Source of the DNA: Mya arenaria | Taxonomy: Eukaryota; Mollusca; Bivalvia; Myida; Myidae | Length of the DNA: 64,000 nucleotides | Direction of reading: 5' to 3' | Assembly: GCF_026914265.1 (NCBI RefSeq) | Contig: NC_069130.1 | Span: 2,046,001-2,110,000 of the forward strand | Shown: one piece after another, positions 34,801 through 45,562 of the stretch | How the letters are laid out: the number at the start of each line of letters is the position of its first letter | Position numbering within the stretch: position 1 is the stretch's first letter | Position numbers and translations under genes: made by a program | Notes under the pieces: model-generated | What the model was told of the DNA's origin: nothing | Databases searched by the model: none | Seen by the model: only the letters and a program-made list of their open reading frames with translations

Positions 34801-37325
34801 CATTATTTAATTTTATATAACAATATCAGTTGTTAAACATTTAGAAACAGATTGAAGGAGAACAATTTACGAACCGAAATTCTAGAAACTTTTTCGACTT
34901 TCAGGACCTAATGACAAAATTCGTAGCAACAGGAAATGAATATACTCATTTAAAGCATATTTGTAAAGATAATTGACTAATATCTGAAAAAGCACCTTTT
35001 TCTTATCGAATTTGAACGCTAGTGCTCCTTTATTCGTGAATTCTACGGTGCGTTTCTAAATCGTATTTATAATACGAACAACTTATTTATTTAACGAAAC
35101 GTTGAATATAATAAAGGCGTTAGTAATGAGATACAGTGTAGTATTCGTTTAATTTTAGTGGAAGCGAAGCTGTTCATGCTATTAAAATGCGTCTTATAGC
35201 ATCGACAGTTTTGTCCACTGTTTAAACTGACACTCTTATTCAAAATCAATGAATACACATGTATAACAAACATAAATTTTGAGTGATAAACCTTTTACAA
35301 CTTACTTAATAATGCATTTATAGAAAATACGAATTACTGATAAGAATATTGTAACTGTGTATATTTAAAGCTGCACTCTCACAGATATACCATTTTTACA
35401 ACTTTTATTTGTTTTATCTTGAAAAGAGCAAATTTTTGCGTAAATATCTGCAAACCAATTATATAAGATTGCTGACAAAAAATCAGATCGTAGATTTTCA
35501 TATTTCCGTTCGAAAATTAATGTTTTATGGCTTAAACCGTTACCACGGACCTATAATTCATGTCCGTGCCGTTACTAACGGTTTAGGAAAAATGCATAAA
35601 ACATCAATTTTTGACCTTAAATATAAAAATCTGCGATCTTTTTGTCAGCAGTCTTATATAACTGGTTTCTATGGATTTTTTAATTGGCTCGTTCCAAGAC
35701 AAAAAATAAAAAAAAAGTTGTCAAAACCTTCAATCTGTGAGAGTGCAGCTTTAATAGCTGAAAACGAAAAAAATATTAAATGATTGGTGAATGCTAAAAT
35801 AATTATTGCGATCTACTATAGTCTCATAAGGTAGAAATACCGTGTTTTCTGCACATTTCTTTCACAGTAAACTCGTTACCCTTTATAAGAACCATTGTAT
35901 TCGACATTAACTTATCCCTTTTAGTATATTTAAACAATTGGATTAATTGTGGTAAAACTTATTTGGGAGTAATAGTGCATCTTTAATGGGTGTGTTTATT
36001 GTTCAAGTAACTTGCTCACTAATTTTGTGTTGGCAAGGATTGTTTTTAATTAGTTATCTAACTTATTTTTATCATGCCCCAAAAATGGTTTGGTTAGGTT
36101 TTCATCCTTTTAAAAACAGGTAGGCTTTTTTTATTAATCTATTCTTATTGGGCTTTATTAACGAACGCAATTATCATCATCGGAGAATGGTGTTAACTTA
36201 ATCTTCTGTTTAAAGCTTTTAAAGGTATTAAACTACATATTTAAACAGTTTTTCCAACTGGCTATAAAAACGGCTTATTCGTAGGGTAGGGTCGGAAAAC
36301 CCCAACCAAATGTATTTTTGTTAGGGCTCAGTATTTACTTCGTTGCGTTTGTAACATTTGTAGCAAACACATCATTTTCAGACACTTTTAAAAAAAATCA
36401 TTAACAAGAGAGCTCTCATTGGAAGTATTGATGCTGTTTTATTATTAAAACAAGCTTTTTCAAACATTTCACACGGACTTTATTGTTAACTTTATAACAT
36501 GAACGAATTCTCCTCAGAAAAGTATAAACGTGTGTAGAAATTAATCTTAAAGATATTTAACACACCACTGAGGATCATATGACATTATAAGGACCGGCCA
36601 GTCAGCCACCGAAAGTGTATATGGACCGAGGCGTTAGCCGAGGTCCATTCACCTTCGGGGGCTGACTGACCAGTCCTTATAATGCCATATGGCCCGAAGT
36701 GGTGTGTTATATTTCTTATATTATACCGAACATTTTATAGAACCATTAATTATTTTTAATGCACTTAAGATGTGTTTTATTGAACAAAGCTAATAATGTT
36801 TACTTGCGACAAATCTACGTCGTTGTGAAAAAAGCAAGCCGCACCTACTAGTTGCATGACGTCATCGGTCCATATTATATTTTTGGCGAGGTCCGTACCG
36901 GCCAAAAATATGATATGGACCGGTGACGTCATAAAACTGGATTTTTATCAAAATAAGTGATATACGGACCGATCGAGTTTATATATACAAAGAAGGGACA
37001 CATTTATGTGAGGTATAATATTAATAAATATACTTCAGTGACAATCACGGTCCACATCCGCAACTGCATGGAGACGAGACCGGAAATGGAGAACCGCTGT
37101 TACGACCGCGACAGCTCAATTGGTTACCGCGAACTGCTGACCTACTTACGGAATAAGCTAGCCTTCCTTTCCCCTGACATCGAGGTCAGGTCGTTTATTG
37201 GTCACCAGTGCATCTGTTCGTCCGATATGTGTTATCCATACGTGACGCAGGCCGCTGGGACGGCTGTGGCCTCAGTTGTGTGTGTGATGTTGAGTTTGTT
37301 AGCGGCATTGTTTATACGGTTATAG
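27072..37325 (+). CDS. Ly6/uPAR-domain (three-finger) protein, probable GPI anchor
   Basis: Four exons with matching phases: 27072-27126, 30743-30878, 33392-33615 and 37039-37325 (TAG). They give 233 residues. Exon 1 encodes a signal peptide (MDTLYVTGLLIGILQV). The ectodomain begins LRCLEC, the Ly6 LxCxxC start, and has ten cysteines in all, the number of a three-finger fold. The last cluster is CICSSDMC, resembling the usual CC....CN but with CxC and Tyr in place of Asn. Exon 3 inserts a low-complexity stretch with three NQQYP units. The C-terminus is hydrophobic (AVASVVCVMLSLLAALF), as expected of a GPI-attachment signal. Such proteins sit on the outer membrane surface and modulate channels or receptors; the partner here is unknown. 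The long introns hold a LINE fragment and many MITEs. Family assignment rests on the cysteine pattern, not on a search. Confidence 0.78.
27127..29160. other. Start of Ly6-gene intron 1
   Basis: AT-rich sequence with no further exon seen. It holds the triplet microsatellite described separately. Confidence 0.3.
28647..28868. repeat. Compound (ATT)n-(ATC)n microsatellite
   Basis: A long ATT/TTA run passes into ATC/CAC triplets. The low-complexity Ile, Met and Asp frames over it are artefacts. Confidence 0.95.
29168..29510. mobile_element. TTAA MITE, family T (copy 1, complete)
   Basis: TTAA flanks both ends (29168-29171 and 29507-29510). The ends are AAGTGACACTCTTATTC and GAGTAAGAGTGCATCTT, imperfectly inverted. 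It contains TAATAGCTGAACATTC, the empty site used to interpret the nested insertion in copy 3. Confidence 0.7.
29640..30345. repeat. Tandem-unit repeat ending in GGACGGACGG
   Basis: Units of roughly 110-130 bp recur, marked by TGTTATCTTATGCACAGCAC and ACATATGAAGTTATGTAGAG (for example at about 29788 and 29935). The block ends near AAGAAGGACGGACGGACGCG. Related blocks lie at 56280-56730 and 52216-52664. Confidence 0.6.
30420..30508. mobile_element. Right-end fragment of the ATGCACCAG element
   Basis: CCGGACCTGGAGGCTATGG and then TTATAATTGACTGGTGCAT match the right end of the element at 9657-9967. The left part is missing. Confidence 0.6.
30898..31210. mobile_element. TTAA MITE, family T (copy 2, lacking the right end)
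   Basis: It begins AAAGTGACACTCTTATTC and aligns by eye with copy 1 through GGAACCACTGTTTTCGACAT. The right terminal repeat is missing. It starts 20 bp after the donor of Ly6 exon 2. Confidence 0.65.
31455..31793. mobile_element. Mutator-like MITE, family M (copy 1)
   Basis: Terminal inverted repeats start CATTCGGAACACCTCGGCCA and run through ACAACCTCGGATGTAT, matched inverted at the right end. No clear target duplication is seen for this copy; the right side abuts an ATT run. Confidence 0.75.
32149..33273 (-). mobile_element. LINE reverse-transcriptase fragment (CR1/L2-like), 5'-truncated
   Basis: An uninterrupted minus-strand frame of about 370 codons runs from RPFDTIDHNTLLQRL through SVPQGSVLGP and the catalytic FYADDSQLY box (the two Asp coordinate metal) into the thumb. 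It ends with the tail LWNSLPDTLRKESSLNSF, typical of CR1/L2-group elements. The apurinic endonuclease and the start of the reverse transcriptase are missing, as expected from 5'-truncated target-primed insertion. It lies opposite to the host gene in Ly6 intron 2. A TATATA-rich tract lies just beyond the 3' side (32060-32095). The frame is still open, so the copy may be fairly young. The exact clade is inferred from motifs only. Confidence 0.85.
33392..33615 (+). CDS. Exon 3 of the Ly6-like gene with a QQYPN insert
   Basis: This 224-nt exon (phase 2 in, phase 1 out) has a TTTGCAG acceptor and an A|GTAAGT donor. It carries NQQYPNQQYPNQQYPPN and a TGTGTNG linker, then two framework cysteines (DTVC and NRCGY). 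The insert lies between the third and fourth ectodomain cysteines, a loop position in a three-finger fold, and comes from a 15-bp repeat at DNA level. Confidence 0.75.
33640..33995. mobile_element. Mutator-like MITE, family M (copy 2)
   Basis: The ends are CAATCGGAACTCCTCGTCCA and GGCCGAGGAGTTCCGATTG. Flanks ATTGAAATA and AATGAAATA resemble a 9-bp target duplication with one mismatch and a one-base offset. It begins 25 bp after the donor of Ly6 exon 3. Confidence 0.75.
34295..34630. mobile_element. Mutator-like MITE, family M (copy 3)
   Basis: The ends are CATTCGGGAGCACTCGG and GAGAAGCTCCGAATG. The exact 9-bp direct repeat GGCGTCGTT flanks it at 34286-34294 and 34631-34639. Confidence 0.85.
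35222..35986. mobile_element. TTAA MITE, family T (copy 3), split by a nested MITE
   Basis: The outer ends carry TTAA (35222-35225 and 35983-35986), and the flanking halves align with copy 1 at 29168. The inner element 35365-35754 interrupts it at an internal TTAA. Confidence 0.8.
35365..35754. mobile_element. Nested hairpin MITE with TTAA duplication
   Basis: The ends AGCTGCACTCTCACAGAT and ATCTGTGAGAGTGCAGCT are exact inverted repeats bounded by TTAA. The interior is itself a long hairpin (GTTACCACGGAC against GTCCGTGCCGTTAC at the centre). The 124-codon open frame across it comes from the palindrome and is not a gene. Confidence 0.85.
36559..36709. repeat. Palindromic element A upstream of Ly6 exon 4
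   Basis: The arms run from AACACACCACTGAGG on the left to the inverse at CCGAAGTGGTGTGTT, with CATTATAAGGACCGG against CAGTCCTTATAATG and a centre near GAGGCGTTAGCCGAGG. The whole 150 bp folds back on itself. Confidence 0.8.
36856..36932. promoter_or_regulatory. Palindrome with two CRE-type TGACGTCA sites
   Basis: The arms begin ATGACGTCATCGGTCCATAT and are mirrored as ATATGGACCGGTGACGTCAT, with GGTCCGTACC at the centre. Each arm carries an 8-bp TGACGTCA, the consensus CREB/ATF site. It lies about 110 bp before Ly6 exon 4. Function is inference; the motif may simply travel with the repeat. Confidence 0.6.
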
Positions 37326-38690
37326 ACTGTTTATCATTGTATAAGTTGTATAACTGTTAGTGAATTTCACACTTTAAAAGTTGTTTGTATACTATTATTG
37401 TAAATTTGTATAATTATTAGTGATTTTAGCGGTATATTTTAGTCATGTAAATATAATTTTGCGAAAGTTGTATGACGGTAATGTTAGGTGACCTTGACAT
37501 GTTGGGTGCAGCCATGTTCGTCCTTGATAAAGGTCAAGCTGAAATAACGATGGACACTGCTTCATTTTTAGAAGTATTGTATATGACGAGAACTACTTTT
37601 ACAGATTCATTTTAATGTCAAAATGCGCCGCGCCATAGTACGATGTCTCTTTTGGAATTAGATTTTGTTTCAGATCATTGGAGGAGTGGTTATTATGAAA
37701 TTACTATAAGTTGTTTGCTGTCATGGACGATATATAGTTTGTTTAGATTATAGTGCTGTTGTCGGCCAAAACGACGCCCATGAAAGGTCAAGGTTATCAG
37801 ACAATATTGATCAAGCTTTAATGGCGAAAATGATCCTCATTACGAGATATTTACATTTTTAGGCGACAATTTTTCCGTTGAATGGCGGATTTTACAAAGT
37901 GCTCATTTTGTTTAATGAACCCGTTATTATGGATAAGTTTATATTGTCACTTGAGGTATGAACTACTGTTATGGAATGATTGGGTTTGTGATTTGTACAT
38001 AATTATACATAATTATGTATATGATATATAATATCAAAAACATGCAAGTTATCTTTTTAGAACTCTTAACTGTAAATGATTTGGCTCATATACGCTTTCA
38101 TCAGCAATAAACATATAACGGAAGTGACGTCATCATCTTGTACTGTTAAATTTTGACACATTTTTTATTTCATAATCATATGGCTTTAAAAAAAGTTACT
38201 AATCAGTTAAATAACCAGTTTTTTTACCCAAACAATTTTGTTTTTTTAAAAAAAGAGACCACATTTTTATGAAATAAATGTGCATTCAATATGTTTAGTT
38301 TATCATCTTTTTAAAGATTTTTGATCTTTTCGTGTTTATGTGAATAGTTTTATTTTTAAATAAAAAACTCGTTCACTAGAATACAATGACAGATTTTGGC
38401 TTTAAAATGCGATCGTCATAATATTGCTTACATAACTTTGTACATACGTCATTGCACGTTTTTCTGTCTCTCGGAATAGATGCTATTTGTTCAACATGTT
38501 CATGAAAATACTCAAAACTATGAAAAAAATAATCAAACATTATTTCGTTTTAAAGTTGTCATTTTCAATCATTCTCCAACATTTCTGAACATGCTTCATA
38601 TTATACTGACGTCACACATTGATTCGACCAACTCTTTTTTTAGTTTGTGAAAGCATGTTTAGTTAACACCATCCACGTTACATAACATAA

Positions 38691-38885
38691 ACTCATGCAA
38701 ATTAACATGAACACATGCAAGTCAACATGAACACATACGAGTTAACATGAACACATACAAGTTAACATGAACACATACAAGTAAACATGAGCACATGTAA
38801 TTTAACATGAGAACATGCATTTAACATGAACACATGCAATTTAACATGAAAACATACAAGTTAACATGAGCGCATGCAATTTAAA
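38691..38885. repeat. Minisatellite, about 20-bp units
   Basis: Roughly nine imperfect copies of a unit like TTAACATGAACACATRCAAG. Confidence 0.8.
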
Positions 38886-40309
38886 AGGAACTCGTTCACG
38901 TTTTAAAGTGTCAGCAATCGAACATTTTATTCCGTTTGAAAAATCTTAACAAACTGCTTGTTTCAATGATAACACTTCATCACAGTTTCAAATTAAAGTT
39001 TTATTGTTAGTACAGTAACTGAGTATGTGACGGATTATGCTCCAGCTTTTAGTAAAGTGTTAGTAACGCTTTTAAAAGTTTGAGTTATTTTAGTCTAGGA
39101 CTTAAAAAATTCTGTTCAAATGATTATTTTCCAAAAGCTGAAAAATGTAAAATTAAACAAAATAGCCATATTTCAACGGGGTTTAAGAAATCATTGCCAC
39201 CATGTGTGAGTCTCGTTTTAACATTAACGTCCTAGTAAAAATAACAATGTAAGAATGATCACTTTATATCTAGCTTATATACATTTAGTTTATAGGAATG
39301 TCCGAACTTTTTACATTTCAATATTATTTAATTATTAATATAATGACTAAACATCCGTGTACGTCCGACTATATAATGAAATGTCAATTCATAATGAGTT
39401 GTTTGTTTTTAACGTGTATCTGTTTATCCGTTTGTTTTAAAATAAACATAAAATGCAATTGCTTGAACTAAAATTTCTTAAAAAATAACCGTATGTGAAT
39501 ATTTTCTACAATGTAATAATAACCATTAATGAGAAACTATTTTAACGTCCAGTTTTGTTTTTTTTAAACTGGGTTCGCTAACAAATCGAATCGCTTATAT
39601 AAAAATATTTCTTTAATACATTCGCCATATTTAATACATGTAAATACTATAAACAGTTCTGCGTTGAAGCAAATTTTAATATGATATCATTATATTGCCA
39701 TTTTAGTAAATACATTTTTTTCCATTGTATATTTTTATTATATATAATTGTAATGCTCTTCATATATCCCCGTGTTATGAATTCCATTATTTGATTATTT
39801 AACCTCAATCGCTTTTAACAAAATTGCAGCAAATTTCATTTTCTGATTCTTTTCAAAATATAAATATTTTTTACCTAAGAAAATATTTTTATAGAAAGTT
39901 ATTCGTATTTGTCTTTTTCCAGTGTTTTTGTCACCACACAATTTTAATTTAACAATATATGGTGTTTTTAAACTACCGCTAGAATGAAGGTTTAAACAGC
40001 CATTCTGTCTTTATAAAATGATGTAGAATTATTTCGGGCATTTTAAACTTATTTATCAGTAAGAGTGCATGCTCGAAGTGATGTTTAAACAATCACATTT
40101 GATATCCACGAATCACTCATGACAGTGTTCTGTACAAACTTGCTGAAATTTGTGATATTATTATGTTATTTTCTTTTTACATATACGTACATGTATTTTT
40201 CTTTTTATTTGAAAATATTTGTATAATTGAAGCTAGTTGTAAAGTGTAAGTATAAATATTGAATTTTATAAACCCTTGGCTTATCTATGTAACGATGTAT
40301 GATAAAAAA

Positions 40310-40445
40310 TATTGTCGACTCGATAAGATATAACACGACATTTTGCCAAAGTTCAACTTTTTGTGTCGACAAAAAGTCGACTTAACGACTTAATATTAGA
40401 TTAAGTCGACAGCATGTCGTGTTATGATTCGTCAAATCGACATTA
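40310..40445. repeat. Fold-back repeat rich in GTCGAC
   Basis: The left arm (TATAACACGACATTTTGCC) is mirrored by CAGCATGTCGTGTTATG. The core has several GTCGAC/AAGTCGACTT motifs. Confidence 0.55.
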
Positions 40446-40999
40446 AACAAGTCTACAAGATTCTATGCTCACGTCATCAGTTTATGTGGTATACGCTTCC
40501 ATGCTTGACACAATTCCGTTTCTTCGAATGAAATGTTCCGCTATTGTATGATACTGTTTAATCTGTGAAATGATTACAATTAAAACACTTAATCTCAAGT
40601 GACTTTGAGCAATACAGTCGAGACTCTAGAATGGTTTCATAGCTTTAATGCATACCTATATGATTTTATCATAACATTTTTATTGATTATTGAATAGTGC
40701 CATTTTCTATTTTCCCATTAAATGCAGACTTTACTGAAACATTAATAATCCTTTAAATTTAATCACTTTAGCACGAGTTTTGAGCATGGTTTACGAAATA
40801 AACTACAATAAAAACTTCTCTTTTTTTGGATTTTTTAAATCGTTCATGCCACGAAGGGTGGCATTTAGTAATCTGACCGTCTGTCCGGGTCATCTTAAGT
40901 GTGTTTAGGGTTTTTATGTTTATATTATAGTTAGGAGCCTATATGGTTATGATTTCGATTGAAACAACACATACACGTTTAAGATGCTATTTTTAAAGA

Positions 41000-42160
41000 G
41001 GGAAAATACATAAACAAGAAATGTTGGTCCGTCTGTACCCACGGTTTTCGACCAATAACTTGCAAACGCCTAGTTCCTGGGATCTTTAACTACCTTGGAA
41101 GGTTGGTCATGACCAGTAGATGCCCCACTTTGATTTTACGGTCGTGCTGACCTTGACCTGAACATCCGTTTCCGATTAATAACAGATAAACGCTGGTGCA
41201 CAGGGACCTCAAACTTGGTAGGCAGGTTGGTCATGACTAGTAGATGAACCCTATGGCTTTAGGGGTCAGTCTGTCACATGCCAAGGTTGTGGTGACCTTG
41301 AAGTTAAAATACATTTCCGTTTATTAATTGAAGAGCGCTTGGGCTCAGATACCTCAAACTTTGGGTACAGGCTGATCATAGCCGGTAAATGAACCATAAT
41401 ATTTTTGAGGAAAGGGGATCAAAGGTTAATGCCAACTAATGAACACTTGGGTATAGGAACTTCATAGTGATAGGCAGTTTCAACACTACCAGCGCATGTC
41501 CCGTTTCGATAAAGGATGCCAGCATTTCAACAGGGTAAGCATCATAAAGTCATTTAACTACATCCTTCACTTAGTTACCCATTGTAGTTAGTTAATTTGT
41601 TACGCTTTCATACCATTTTACATTCTAGGTATTCATTGAAATAATCGACGTCCATGTTTGAGCCTCGTACCTCTACGATCAAGGTCACACTTAGAGGTAA
41701 ACTGTCAGGCAACCATCTTGATGAGTGTCTGCTCTATAGTACTCTCGACGCCCATATTTGGTTTACCTACCTTCAATTTCAAGGTCACGCTAAAGGGAAA
41801 AGGGTCAAGTAGACATTTTAATTAGTCACCGTTTCACATTACTCCCGAAGTTAATTTTCGGGCCACGTACCTTTAAGGTCAAGGCCACATTTAGCGGGAC
41901 CATGTCAGGTAGCCATTTTCATGAGTGAACGCTTCATATTACCCGCGAAGTCTATGTTCAGGTCACTTTCCTTTAAGGTCAAGGCCATATTTTGGCTTGA
42001 AGGTCATGTAGCCTTTTTATAAATGATCATATTACTCCGGAAGTGATGAGCGTTTTTTTACAGTGGCTGACCACAAATGCTAAACACATTAACCGACCTG
42101 CTGAACGAATGTTCCGGCTACGTACCTTAAAGGTCAGGTTAACGTTTAAATAGCCACTTT
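41000..42160. repeat. Degenerate tandem repeats (GGTCATGACCAGTAGATG; CTTTAAGGTCAAGG)
   Basis: Two old tandem blocks are visible. The first has recurring AGGTTGGTCATGACYAGTAG phrases (about 41000-41500). The second repeats CACGTACCTTTAAGGTCAAG at intervals of about 90-100 bp (about 41640-42130). No coding content. Confidence 0.5.
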
Positions 42161-42280
42161 CGTCTTTGCTCAATAGTTAATCCCCTCAACCGCTTTGAAG
42201 ATTTGAAATAGGTTGCATTTTGCACACATGTTCATCAGATTGAGATAACGTACCAAATAGTAGAATCAAAGTACTGAAAG

Positions 42281-43190
42281 TAGTGATGAAACAATTATCG
42301 AGTACAATCGATAAATCGTCGCTGACAATGCTATGTCGGCGACAATCGATAGTGGTTGTCCAAAATCGATGTCGCTAATTTTACTTCCGGTAACTACGTA
42401 TTTTTTTGTTATGCGGTAAAAGTAGAGTAGATGTCAATTTTTCTTTCCGGTAAATTCTCGTTGAGTTCATTTAAACAAGGGAGGTCACTTGCTTACTCAA
42501 ATGCGATGAATGTAAACACTTTTGCTAAAAAAAATTACAGTGAAACTCTCCCAAAATTACAGATTGTTTTTAATTGTTTATATATTTCATAAACCTCAAT
42601 AATATATATATTTTGTAAAACCCCAGTAATCTTTCTCTACGGTTAAGTGGGTCCTGTCTGACCTGCAAATACCGGGGATCCCGGCTCGATGCATTCTGTT
42701 TTTGAAACCTTTTTTGGTATCGGTTGTTATTAACAAATTCACTTTTTGTGAAAGTTTTATGAAATTAAGATATTTTAATGAAATCTTCAATATTACATGA
42801 TACTGAATGTTAAGCTTGTTAACAAATATTTAATATGCTTTTACATGGATAAAATGCTAAGATAACTTATATTACTTGATACGGTGTGCACCATTTTGCA
42901 ATTAATGTGCAATTATGAAGAATTATTTTTGTTGTCAGTGTTTTCGTTAAGTTATTAAAGAAAGTAAAATGTTATGGATATTTACTTACTGTGGCAAAAA
43001 TCATGACTATAGCATCACACATACTGATTCCAGGTTAAACCATTTAAATGATCATGATTATACTATGTATACAGAATGTATTCCTAAATGATATTATGAA
43101 CTTTCGATTATTGTTCGATAGTAAATCGAAATGCTTGGTCCGATTCGATTCGATTACCGATAGCAAAAGGAGTCCGATTTTCAAACACTA
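42281..43190. mobile_element. hAT-like non-autonomous element
   Basis: The ends are TAGTGATGAAACAATTATCG and CCGATTTTCAAACACTA (inverse TAGTGTTTGAAAATCGG). The flanking octamers ACTGAAAG (42273-42280) and ACTCAAAG (43191-43198) match at 7 of 8, fitting the 8-bp duplication of hAT elements. Many ATCGAT/TCGATT motifs lie near both ends. No transposase frame. Confidence 0.6.
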
Positions 43191-43198
43191 ACTCAAAG

Positions 43199-44160
43199 TA
43201 CTACAGGGGACGGTTGACATGATGGTCGAAACAACCTGGGTACGAAATGTTCATGTTCTGCTTACGAATATATTTTACTTATAAACTTTATTGAAGCTCA
43301 AAATCAACTTCAATATATAACTGTGTCGCTACCTTTTTTTGTTGTAAACATTTCCCCACAGTAAACCTGTCCATGTCGTGTTTATTTATTAGCCCCCCCC
43401 CCCCTCAAACATACACACCTTACGTAAATGCGCAAACGATAGCAGAACCCCCTACTTCGTGTAATAATATACTAATATACTAATGATAATACTTTTGCAC
43501 TGAATAAATAAAATACAAACTTTTATTTGGTTATGTTGTCTCTATAGCGTTTTATAGCCTTTCGCAATATATTGTTTTTGATATACTCTAGTATTTCTTT
43601 GGGTTTCGAATGAATCATTTTTATTCCACTCACCTGTTCATTATCACGATTGATTTCACAGGTTCGGCAATGATAATAACAACGTCCATTTCATGGGGAA
43701 ATTTGATGAAATTAATAATACTTGAATCAATTTCTCTTTATAATGAATCGTCTACAGTGTCATATTATTTTGAATACTCTCTCTGGCGTCTACACGGAGT
43801 TCTTATTATAGTAAGGTATTTCATCCGTAAGAATGCTATCTTCTTCTAATTGTTGATTACTGATGACTACCTATAATTTTATTTCATTTAAAAGCATATT
43901 GGCACCATCTTATTAACGATCATATCGTTAGATCGATTTTTCGATTCAATTTGTAATTGGCTATAACGAGATATACTTAGCTGGAAATATTACTCTATGC
44001 TTCATTTGATTAAAGGTTAAATATCGTATTCGATTTCTTACACTGACTAAGTGTTCAGTTGAAAATCATGATCTTATGACATTTTGTCATACTCTCATTA
44101 ATTAGATGGTCCCATTTACTGATTGAAAATACAGTTTATTGACAAGCTAATGCGATATTT
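43199..44160. other. Non-coding interval
   Basis: It holds a poly-C tract near 43393. No exon or element boundary can be supported. Confidence 0.3.
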
Positions 44161-44169
44161 ATAAGTATC

Positions 44170-44570
44170 ATACATGGCCTGGAGTGTCAGAAAGTTCATC
44201 CTAATCCGAACGTAGATTTTTTTCGGAAATGAGGTTTACGGCGAGTTTCCACAGAACACCCTGTTGGTTTATAAGTTTCTTTAATGGCCGAGAGTGTCAG
44301 ATAGGTTCATCCAAACCCGAGCGTAGTTTTTGTGTCGGAAATGAGGTTTACCGGTTTTCCACAGCACGAGCGGCTATGGTTTATGCTTTTTCTCCCACCT
44401 TAGTCAAAATATAATGAAAATGTATTATTTTTCGCTGAAACTCTTTTATGCATAGTAAAAAAGAAGTTCCATACGGGTATTTTTTATATTTGCCCGTGGG
44501 CAAAGGATTTCCAGAATGACCAAATATCTGGATCTACTTATCTGGGGTGGGAGAAAAGTTTGTTCTATGT
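44170..44570. repeat. Duplicated 110-bp unit followed by a fold-back
   Basis: GAGTGTCAGAAAGTTCATCC and GGAAATGAGGTTTACGGCG at about 44180-44250 recur in diverged form at about 44290-44360. Next, CTTTTTCTCCCACCTTAG (44388) is mirrored by GGGGTGGGAGAAAAG (near 44545). Confidence 0.5.
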
Positions 44571-44796
44571 TTAAGGTAATGTAGGTACTAAATACTAACT
44601 TACTTAATGTTGGGGCGAATGTCTCTATTCCTTACAGCGATCATGCGCAAACCGCTGAATAACTCACTTAATAACACGAATTGTTGACGAAATGACACAT
44701 TTGGTGGATGTTTTGTCAGAAGCTTACTAAAAATAATCAAAATCCCACTGGCGATCTCTTTGGAAGAGATATGAGCTTTAAGACTAAATTTCATTA

Positions 44797-45042
44797 ACTA
44801 ACTATCCCATGTATGTCATAGTTACTAACTATCACATGTATGTCATAGTTACTAACTATCCCATGTATGTCATAGTTACTAACTATCCCATGTATGTCAT
44901 AGTTACTAACTATCCCATGTATGTCATAGTTACTAACTATCCCATGTATGTCATAGTTACTAACTATCCCATGTATGTCAAAGTTACTAACTATCCCATG
45001 TATGTCATAGTTACTAACTATCCCATGTATGTCATAGTTGGA
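44797..45042 (+). repeat. Minisatellite of nine 27-bp units
   Basis: The unit CATGTATGTCATAGTTACTA plus ACTATCC is nearly perfect. Because 27 is divisible by 3, it gives a spurious repetitive frame (MYVIVTNYP). Confidence 0.9.
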
Positions 45043-45562
45043 ACTTATTGTGTAAAACCTTAATAATTAAGAAGGGTGGAAACGTGCAAGGCGATCGATC
45101 CTTTCTTAGGCATTAAGGTTTACACAGTATAATCTAACTGACTTAGATAATAACGTGTTCTCTACAGATGGGGAACCAACTTATGACGTCATGTCCGTTA
45201 TCATGTCATGTATTACGTAATTAAAGCCGATATGCGATTTCGTTTGCTGAAAATGTAGGCTATAATCTAAACTCGAACAGCTTTGAACATATAATATAAG
45301 TGTGGTATTTTTTTTATTCATAATCAATCGCTATCATGGCTGGAATACCTCAAACCGTCTTTAACGCTATTATATATCTGTAAGTCATATTAAAGGGGCG
45401 GAAAAGGTTTAATAATGTTTTCTATTAAAGCACGCGAGTCTTGGTTTCATAAGCGCATCATTACCATTAACAGAGATTGAACGATTTGAAGAGGATATTC
45501 CGAGATTGAACTAGTGCGTGCTGGGAATTGCAGGGGATATTTTGAGCATACATTCTTGCAAC
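45043..45562 (+). other. Region upstream of the cysteine-rich peptide gene
   Basis: It is the presumed promoter region of the gene starting at 45563. No core promoter element could be assigned. Confidence 0.25.

Larger units (their letters stand above)
37326..40860. other. Non-coding interval after the Ly6-like gene
   Basis: AT-rich, with no splice-supported exon. It contains the 3' UTR of the Ly6-like gene, the 20-bp minisatellite and the fold-back at about 40310-40440. Confidence 0.3.

Noticed and set aside
35409-35783. 124-codon open frame
   Set aside because: Lies wholly within the palindromic TTAA MITE and runs into its host repeat; hairpin elements give open frames by symmetry.
44809-45063. 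Frame with MYVIVTNYP repeats
   Set aside because: Product of a 27-bp minisatellite, with no splice or domain support.
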